Shown in pieces: positions 56,888 to 64,000 of a DNA stretch of 64,000 bases (within the stretch, counting starts at the first letter, position 1; every line of letters begins with the position of its first letter). Source of the stretch: Neolentinus lepideus HHB14362 ss-1 (lineage: Eukaryota; Basidiomycota; Agaricomycetes; Gloeophyllales; Gloeophyllaceae); contig KV425581.1 in NCBI GenBank assembly GCA_001632425.1, forward strand, positions 199,373 to 263,372, in the 5' to 3' direction. Position numbers and translations under genes: made by a program. The notes under the pieces are model-generated. The model had not been told where the DNA came from. It made no database searches and saw only the letters and a program-made list of their open reading frames with translations.

Positions 56888-57837
56888 ATGCGTGCCATCG
56901 TACAAAGAGTAGCATCTGCTTCTGTTACCGGTAGGTTCCAGATGTTCACATCGGCTATGTGGGGACTGACCGAGTTCTGTAGTGGATAATGTGGTTGTTT
57001 CCCAGATATCCAAAGGTCTGATGGTTCTGGTCGGCGTTGGTACAGGTCCGTGTTCTTTTGAAGATTGGGAATGTTGCCAGTGTCTTGGCTAAACGAATGT
57101 TGTATGTCAGAATAGACGATAATGTTTCGGATATCGAGACCCTCACGAAAAAAATGTATGTTCCTGTCCCTCATCGAATGGTGTACCTTTCTTCTTGACT
57201 CTTATATACGTCCACGCCGTCCAGCGTCTCACTTCGCGTATTCAACGATGACTCATCGGGCGCAATGTGGAAGAAGAGTGTCAAAGATATCGACGGAGAA
57301 ATCCTCTGCGTGTCACAGTTTACCCTCCTTGCTAACACGACCAAGGGGAACAAGCCCGACTTTCACCGTGCCATGGTCTGGTGCTCGATCAGTCTAAGGC
57401 TAAAATGCTGAAACTTGCTCGTATCCACCAGAGCACGGAGCCGTCGCGGCAAATGTACGCAACGTTTTTGGAGCGCATTAGTCAAATATACAAGCCGGAG
57501 AAGATCAAAGGCAAGGAGACCCTGATAGATAAACCAAGAAGGAGATGTACGACTGATATTTTGTGTAGATGGCAAATTCGGTGCCATGATGAATGTTAGT
57601 TTAACGAACGAGGTAAGCCCAGAATATATTCGGCTCACATCTCGTGAGTAAACGTGGTCACGTTCATCCTAGGGTCCGGTAACATTTACGCTCGATTCTC
57701 GTAAGTTTGAATACGTTGATCAGCCAGCGACCGGCGGAGGCGGGGCTACCTCAAGCAAAAATAGGACATCCACGGAAACTGCGCAAAATGGCCCCCCACA
57801 CCCTTTGATGTCTGGGGCGCCTCCACAGTCAAAATAG
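56888..57837 (+). CDS. DTD1: D-aminoacyl-tRNA deacylase
   Basis: Removes D-amino acids (notably D-Tyr) mis-charged on tRNA, acting in the cytosol. About six exons: [14 protein letters not shown], then [53 protein letters not shown] with [20 protein letters not shown] and [45 protein letters not shown] and [23 protein letters not shown] and the NEGPVT motif (Gly-cis-Pro loop that enters the partner's active site in the dimer) are the DTD hallmarks. A Gly/Ser/Pro tail of about 35 residues ([12 protein letters not shown] ... SGAPPQSK) extends beyond bacterial DTD. One intron (57511-57568) is a GC-AG intron with donor GCAAGG. TAG at 57835-57837. Convergent with PGS1. Confidence 0.93.
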
Positions 57838-58172
57838 AGTGTGATAGAGTGGCCACCACCGGCGCACAATAGATGCCGGCGTTATTCGTATTTCGAGGAG
57901 ATCTTCATAGGGCACTCAAAGGTTCAAGCTACTTCTACCCGCCGGCGATTTGCCGGTAAATATAGAGAAAGAACAATATCTCCGGAGATATGATGCTAGA
58001 GTTTAGAGGTGTAAAGTTGCTTCGACGTCAAAGATAGCGTGTAAGCTTGGAAGCGCAAGGTTGCTGCGACATGGGGTGTAAGCGGGTGAGAGAGACTCCC
58101 TCGTGAGAGCTTACTACGCCCGCAGTCCATCGTTTGCATGAGAGGCGGTATATTTGCTGCCAATGGCAGTGT
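57838..58172. other. Convergent intergenic region (DTD/PGS1)
   Basis: About 335 bp between stop codons, GC-moderate, with no supportable gene. Confidence 0.5.
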
Positions 58173-60021
58173 TTACAACATTCCACCGACGACATTCACC
58201 AACATCTTCGTCCCGAATCGTACCTTCCGCTCAGCGCCCCGCCACGGCCTGGCGTGTCTCCAGAGGCCCTCTACCTCATCGTGCAGCTGTCGTCGGAGCC
58301 CAGAAGACGAAGACATCATGATGAAAGAAAGCTCCGTGTCCAGATTCGCTGATCGCGAGTTCAAATTCGTCGAACCCAGAAGGGTGAGGATCGGAGCTGA
58401 ATCAGGTGTCGGAGATAGCCATAGCCCTGCGAACAGAACGTTTCAGCACTCGCACAGAAAACGTGAGCCAATGCCAGAAAGAATAGAATATGCAAAACGC
58501 AAAAGGAGCATCGCCAAGGGTAAGTGTAGTACCTTTAGCATGATATGTCCAACCGTCCCGTTCCCATTCGCTGAGTTGCACGGTTCCCCCGCTCCCACCG
58601 ACATGATATGCAGCATCTTGCCCCAAGCGCCCTGCGGCGCGAACTGCTCGCATGAATCGTTGCTCCAGGTACGTGTATCCTTCTGGTATCCGACCAGACA
58701 TGCCTTTCGAACCGTAGAACCCATTCGCCTGCATGGTCGACCATGAGTGTTTGCGCGCCCGAGAATTATTTGAACATTACATACCTTCGGACCTGCCGCA
58801 AGGATGCGACAGCCAAATGTTGACCTCAATATCAAATCCTTGTAAGGTCCATACAGCCCAAAATAACCGCTCGTCAGGTCTATCAACGGGCCGGGCTCGT
58901 GGATACCACGATGCTCGGCCTCTTGCTGAACCTCGTTGAATAGGAATCGCAGACACTCCTCTTCTTCACGGATACTGAATTGACCTGCTTGAATTACAGG
59001 AAATATCAGGACCCGATCCTCTCCATCATAATTGGTCCATGCTATTCTGGACTGCGTGTATGAGGATTGAAACTTCTGGAACGCTAAGGCCACTTTGTGT
59101 TCGATGTGGTGTGGGTGCACGTTCATATCCGGCCATTGCAGTGAGTAGGGCGAAGAGCGCGAGACATGCAGTGAGTAGGAGAATGCCGAGGCCGTGCGTA
59201 AGTACGAGTGGCAATATTCGGCAAACTCAGGTTGGGATTCGAATTGAACATATCGGTCTTGACGGTTCATGAAATAGGACTTGTGGAGATTCGCTCTTGA
59301 CAAAGCTGAAACCGTCAGTCGAATTATCAAGCTCGCAATGACTACAGACTCACCCGCTAATCATGACGTCGTCATCGGCGCCGTATATTTTGGCGTGCCA
59401 AGTGCCCCAGCCCTCGTTAAATCGAGGAGGGACAACTTTGGCCATCGTTCCCTTCAGTTTGGGACTCCGGAAGAGTGAGATGTGAACCCTTTTGTGGAAT
59501 TCTGTTAACAAGGGTGTAAGGGCTTCCGCAGTGGAAGGATTTTCGAGCCTGGTCGACCGGTTGAGGTCGAGATGCATATCGAGTTCGAGAGAAGGGTGGC
59601 TCCGAAGAGCGGTTCTAAGGGTATCAATCTATGTGTTTTATCAGAGACTGAAAACTTGCTAAACAGAGTTAACGCACTAATTCGCTCTCGTCTGCACCAA
59701 TGTAGAGTGAAGAGAGGAATATTCGTTTCCGGGCCCGCCGTATCATAAACTTGTCCAAAAATGAGCTTCAACTAGAATAAACAAAAGAGTTCTTCATACC
59801 AAGAGTTTACTGTAGAAATCCTTCGGTGCCAACAAAACTTGTATATTATCCGGAGACATAGCAAAGCATGGCTGTCTCTCCGCTAGCTTGGTCGCGATGT
59901 TCTTCACGGAAGAGTTCAAAACAGAAGTCGTTATTCTGCGTCGAGTTGCATTACGTAGCTTTAAGCAGACATTAGGTGGAATTATGTTTCGTCTAGCATT
60001 GATAGTACTAGCAGCGAGCAT
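58173..60021 (-). CDS. PGS1: Phosphatidylglycerophosphate synthase (mitochondrial, PLD superfamily)
   Basis: CDP-diacylglycerol:glycerol-3-phosphate phosphatidyltransferase, the first committed step of cardiolipin synthesis in mitochondria. Multi-exon. The ATG at 60021 starts MLAASTINARRNIIPPNVCL, a basic presequence; the longer upstream frame has no ATG. Family blocks follow: APKDFYSKLL, FLDKFMIRRARKRIFLSSLY (IGADESEL), LRSHPSLELDMHLDLNRSTR, VHISLFRSPKLKGTMAKVVP, then the first phosphodiesterase motif WHAKIYGADDDVMISGANLH (HxKxxxxD), NKSYF-like HKSYFMNRQDRYVQF, LTSGYFGLY and the second motif TYHAKG. The end is LLGSTNLNSRSANLDTELSF, LHDEVEGLW and VRFGTKMLVNVVGGML. Both HxK motifs are intact. 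Divergent from ELP3 across about 205 bp. Confidence 0.92.
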
Positions 60022-60226
60022 GAGGGAAGAGGCCCGAAAGGAATTGTGGCGTACATTCAATTTCGGATTGTCTGAGTTCGATACTCAGAAGTTACATCGC
60101 TACTGCATTCTCTGGGGAAACTCGACGAGTCGAATTGTTTCGTCTCATCTCACAACAGACGCGAGGACGTATCATCATAAAGCAGTGGAATAAGGACGAG
60201 GGGATCTGCGAGGACCGGGTGTAATA

Positions 60227-62411
60227 ATGGTGCAGGGAAGCAGAACGGACGGTACGTAGATGTTGCTCTTTCTTTGTATATTATGAACAAATCTTGCTTT
60301 TTCAGGACCATCTCAGGCGGAACAATTACTTCGAGTCACGTCTGGGATTGCAGCGGAACTTATAAAGGCGCACGATGCCGACCAGACCGTCTCTCTAAAT
60401 GAAATCCGAGCCCGGACAAGTAAAAAATTCGGCTACGGGGGTGTCCCTCGGTTGGTGGACATCATCAGTGCCATCCCAGATGAATATAAGAAAGCGCTCT
60501 TACCGAAGCTGAGAGCGAGACCAATACGGACGGCTAGTGGTGTGAGTAATTTGTTCATCTTCTAACATTGAACCTGCTCCAGAAATTTAAATGCAACTCA
60601 GATCGCTGTGGTCGCTGTTATGTGCAAACCACATCGATGTCCCCACATCGCCATGACGGGCAATATCTGCGTCTACTGCCCCGGTGGTCCCGATTCCGAT
60701 TTTGACTATAGCACGCAAAGCTACACAGGCTATGAGCCAACTAGCATGCGCGCGATCCGCGCACGGTACGACCCATACGAACAGACAAGAGGACGGGTAG
60801 AGCAGTTGAAGGCATTGGGCCATAGCGTCGATAAGGTATGTGCAAAAATCCGGGTTAGAAGGGGTCGGCTGATGCGATGTGAGGTTGAGCCGTGCATAGG
60901 TCGAGTTTATTATCATGGGCGGGACGTTCATGAGTATGCCCGAAGACTACCGGAATAAGTTTGTTGCCCAGCTGCATAACGCGCTGTCTGGGTTCACGGG
61001 CATGGACGTGGATGAAGCTGTTCGGTATGGTTTAATTGCAGAGTGACATCAAGTGTATGCATTGACCGTGAACTATCGCAGATTCTCCGAGCAGAGCAAA
61101 TCCAAGGCTATTGGTATCACGATTGAGACACGGCCAGACTACTGTCTAAAACCACATCTGAGGTGAGATTGAAAAAGCTCTGGTTGCCCACAATATGCTA
61201 ATTTTATCTCTGCCAGCCAAATGCTCCGCTACGGCTGCACCCGTCTCGAAATCGGCGTCCAATCCGTCTATGAAGATGTTGCCCGGGACACTAACAGGGG
61301 TCATACCGTTCGCGCCGTCTCTGAGTCCTTCCACCTCGCAAAGGACGCCGGCTTCAAGGTAGTCGCGCACATGATGCCGGACCTCCCCAACGTCGGCGTC
61401 GAGCGGGATCTGGAACAGTTCAAGGAGTACTTCGAGAACCCCGCGTTCCGCTCTGACGGGCTCAAGATCTATCCAACTCTCGTTATTAGGGGCACGGGTT
61501 TGTATGAGCTCTGGAGGACCGGTAGGTATAAGAATTATACACCGAATGTGTTGGTGGATGTTGTGGCGAGGATATTGGCACTCGTGCCGCCATGGACGAG
61601 GGTGTATCGAGTGCAACGGTATGGTGTTCGGCTGCAACGATTACACTGACCTGGCGCTCATCACCATATATCATAGTGACATCCCCCTACCATTGGTATC
61701 GAGCGGCTGCGAGAACTCAGGTAATCTCCGAGAACTGGCTCTGAACCGGATGAAAGACTTCGGCGCAGAGTGCAGAGATGTCCGATTCCGAGAAGTTGGG
61801 GTGCGTATCTACTCTCAAAAACTATGCCTACAACACTGCCGCTGACCTTTGTTTCAGATCCACGAAATCCATCACAAAGTCCGCCCTGAGGCTGCAGAGC
61901 TCATTCGCCGCGACTACACTGCCAACGGCGGCTGGGAGACCTTCATATCCTACGAGGATCCAGAGAGGGACATTCTCATCGGCTTATTACGTCTACGAAA
62001 GTGCTCCGATGAGGGCACATTCCGGCCTGAACTGGTGAAGAGGCCAGGGGATGAGGGAGGGTGTAGTATCGTTCGGGAGTTGCATGTCTATGGCACAGCT
62101 GTACCTGTACATGGTAGGGATCCCACGAAGTTCCAGCATCAGGTTTGTGGTACGCCCCAACGGTCTTGGTGCATAAGCTCATGGGTATTTAGGGCTTCGG
62201 CACGTTGTTGATGGAGGAGGCGGAGCGAATAGCGAGAGAAGAACACGGCAGCGTGAAGATTGCTGTGATATCTGGTAGGTCCACTTATGCTGTCGAGATA
62301 GTGTGTTGCTTAAGTCAGTCACCGTGTCTTATAGGTGTTGGCACGCGAGATTACTATCGTCGCTTAGGGTATGAGCTAGACGGTCCGTACATGAGCAAGT
62401 CACTGTTGTAA
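60227..62411 (+). CDS. ELP3: Elongator complex catalytic subunit 3 (tRNA wobble uridine modification)
   Basis: Radical-SAM and acetyltransferase enzyme that starts cm5U synthesis on tRNA wobble U34. About ten exons from the ATG at 60227 (MVQGSRTDG). Conserved blocks: [40 protein letters not shown] followed by [20 protein letters not shown] (CxxxxxxxxxCxxC binds the 4Fe-4S cluster), [100 protein letters not shown] and the C-terminal acetyltransferase part with [24 protein letters not shown] residues, [20 protein letters not shown] and [20 protein letters not shown]. Ends SLL at TAA 62411. About 550 residues, as expected. Convergent with MDM12, whose stop is only 63 bp away. Confidence 0.96.
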
Positions 62412-62474
62412 GCATAGGGGCGCTGTACTACTTACAGTCTGTATTATCATATCGGAAAACTAGACCGATCGGTC

Positions 62475-63650
62475 TTATTCTTCGCCCATGATCAGGGTGT
62501 GGAAGTTAGGGAACACGAGTTCCTCCTCGACGGTCTTGCGAATGACATCTTGAATGAACCTCTCCACCCTCGAGACGTTCTTCAAGACATGCTTGTCTGC
62601 CTGGCCGATCTCGCTCTCGATGAAGATCGAGGGCAACAGCCGTTGGCCTATCGGGAGCGGCTTGTTAAACCGCGGTCCGGATATACTCCCAGGCAAATCA
62701 TCATCAGGCGTAGGTGGCGTGCCGTTCATAGAATCGCATTTGGGGCGATCGCACGCGGGCCCGTACGGATCCTGGTCGTCGAGAATACAGAGGTGCACGC
62801 GGCGGCGCTCACCCTCGTACGCGACGGCCAATTCGCCGTCGAAGAGCATGCCGGTGACGGAAAGCTTGATGGGGAGGGACATGAACATCGGGGAGGGGTA
62901 GTTGATAAGAAGGGATGTTGTGAGCGTCAGGCGGAGGTTCGACTGCCAGTTGATGTGCAGATGAAGCTGGATATTTGGATGCGGATTTGGCGGAGGCGGT
63001 TGCTGCGTGGATTCATTCGGTGAATCGGGATCGTCGCTCTCGTCAGGTAGAAGAGCAGCGGTATTCGGCGGTGTACGAGGTTCCGATCTGTCAAAAGCAG
63101 CCGTGGATCCAACAGCAGACAGTGGATTCCTGTCCATGCTCGGTGTACGCTTTGCAAAGTTTGGTCTGAGTTCGACCAGGCTCGAAAAACTCATGGCCAT
63201 TGGGCTCCCGCCGCCGATAGCCCACATGTCTCGTGTAGGAGAATACAATCCCGGTGTAGACGCAAAGAGATCCATCGTTGGTCCTCGTCCATAGCGTACG
63301 TGTGGCGGAAGGTGATGGTATGCAGGCACTTCGTCTGTTAAACCTTTCCTGACCGCCCTTCTCGACACCCACTCAAACTCGTCGTCTGAGTCAACAGCAG
63401 GACCTTGTGTTACTTTGTCAACCGCATCTTGGTCGGCTTCTTGCCCATCATCCTCGAGAAAGTCGCGGTATATATCACGCAGGTCCACCAGTGTGATATC
63501 CGGACTTGCTGTACCAAACTCGAAGGAGGTGACCTCAACTGGTCCGATGAAAGATGGACGGTTTGTACCCGCCAATTGTTTGTTCAAGAGGTCCACCAGC
63601 GACGATGCCAGCGAGTCGTTGAGTTTATCCCAAAGCAAGTCGATAGACAT
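62475..63650 (-). CDS. MDM12: Mdm12, ERMES subunit (mitochondrial distribution and morphology)
   Basis: A single exon of 391 residues from the ATG at 63650; the longer upstream frame is not the natural start. The N-terminus MSIDLLWDKLNDSLASSLVD and LLNKQLAGTNRPSFIGPVEV are the signature of Mdm12. The SMP lipid-transfer domain follows with FEFGTASPDITLVDLRDIYR, then a disordered acidic/Pro-rich insert (60-230). IQLHLHINWQSNLRLTLTTS and LIKLSVTGMLFDGELAVAYE are characteristic of the C-terminal half of the SMP domain, and VERFIQDVIRKTVEEELVFP ends the fold. It is peripheral, without membrane spans, and bridges Mmm1 (ER) and Mdm10/Mdm34 (mitochondria) for phospholipid transfer. Confidence 0.95.
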   Translation of the reverse strand: MSIDLLWDKLNDSLASSLVDLLNKQLAGTNRPSFIGPVEVTSFEFGTASPDITLVDLRDIYRDFLEDDGQEADQDAVDKVTQGPAVDSDDEFEWVSRRAVRKGLTDEVPAYHHLPPHVRYGRGPTMDLFASTPGLYSPTRDMWAIGGGSPMAMSFSSLVELRPNFAKRTPSMDRNPLSAVGSTAAFDRSEPRTPPNTAALLPDESDDPDSPNESTQQPPPPNPHPNIQLHLHINWQSNLRLTLTTSLLINYPSPMFMSLPIKLSVTGMLFDGELAVAYEGERRRVHLCILDDQDPYGPACDRPKCDSMNGTPPTPDDDLPGSISGPRFNKPLPIGQRLLPSIFIESEIGQADKHVLKNVSRVERFIQDVIRKTVEEELVFPNFHTLIMGEE

Positions 63651-64000
63651 GATGAACAGCGGACGCAAGAGTGGATGCCTCCGAGCGCGTCGGACGCGGA
63701 CCGTTGCTATAGGGGTTATTTCATGCAGTTCCAAATACGCCAATATATGCCAAGACTAGTTTCAGACACAATAGCCGAGTATAAACTAAGTTCCCCAGAG
63801 ACAAGTCATAAATGTGTTAAAGATGCAAGCAGTGAGCGGGACAGTATATGCGACAGCAACAACAACAAAATGCACACGAACGGCGAAAGATTCAGCAAGT
63901 AAGTACAAGCAGCAGAAAGACTGCACATGACTAGTAATGCTTTCTCCTGATTATACTCGCCCGCTGCGGGGGCTGCGTTTCCATCGAATGGCGGCCTTTG
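63651..64000. other. Right edge, upstream of Mdm12
   Basis: About 350 bp. It should hold the Mdm12 promoter and perhaps the tail of the next gene. A minus-strand frame reading into the edge (AAIRWKRSPRSGRV region near 63955-64000) is too short to judge. Confidence 0.35.

Overview
This window is nuclear DNA from a filamentous basidiomycete, most likely an agaricomycete. The genes are compact and split by many introns of about 50-60 bp with GT-AG borders. The gene families are fungal: Mrp51, Mdm12 of ERMES, a Golgi apyrase and a Zn2Cys6 regulator. The transposons are types common in mushroom-forming fungi. Exons were assembled by eye from conserved protein motifs and splice signals, so exon edges are approximate except where stated.

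Layout. Positions 1-12006 are transposon-derived. A gag-like reading frame (minus strand, running off the left edge) abuts a ~700 bp arm at 612-1314 whose inverted partner is at 4185-4884. Between them lies a second, nested palindrome (arms 1318-1927 and 2197-2808) enclosing the start of another gag-like gene. About 4890-12000 is CpG-poor. It holds a decayed Tnp2 (CACTA-type) transposase at about 8129-11215 with six in-frame TGA stops, two unexplained reading frames, and a foldback element at 11525-12006. Composition changes abruptly at about 12006.

Positions 12233-35789 are housekeeping genes: methylcrotonoyl-CoA carboxylase beta subunit (+), Yippee-type zinc protein (-), allantoinase (+), mitochondrial ribosomal protein Mrp51 (-), UPF1 helicase (-), a coiled-coil/AT-hook protein (+), nucleotide-sugar transporter (-), Golgi apyrase (+) and a PWWP-like nuclear protein (-). 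Positions 36312-39487 hold three head-to-tail copies of a small secreted, serine-rich, probably GPI-anchored family. Two are intact and one is broken. A Zn2Cys6 transcription factor (41533-44924, -) follows. About 7 kb of gene-poor DNA lies upstream of it and contains one small, well-formed gene of unknown function (49868-50372, +).

Positions 52351-63650 are again dense: Cdc4/Fbw7-type F-box WD40 protein (+), PPIL1-type cyclophilin (-), D-aminoacyl-tRNA deacylase (+), mitochondrial PGP synthase Pgs1 (-), Elongator subunit Elp3 (+) and Mdm12 (-). Most are arranged as divergent pairs with short shared promoters (PPIL1/DTD, PGS1/ELP3, UPF1/coiled-coil gene) or convergent pairs with close 3' ends (ELP3/MDM12). 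PGS1 and MDM12 both serve mitochondrial lipid supply. UPF1, DTD and ELP3 all act in translation or RNA quality. No tRNA, rRNA or CRISPR was seen. No gene cluster suggests an obvious new multi-gene system. The most unusual items are the nested inverted LTR-like arms, the CpG-erased transposon block, the tandem secreted family and the 128-residue orphan gene.
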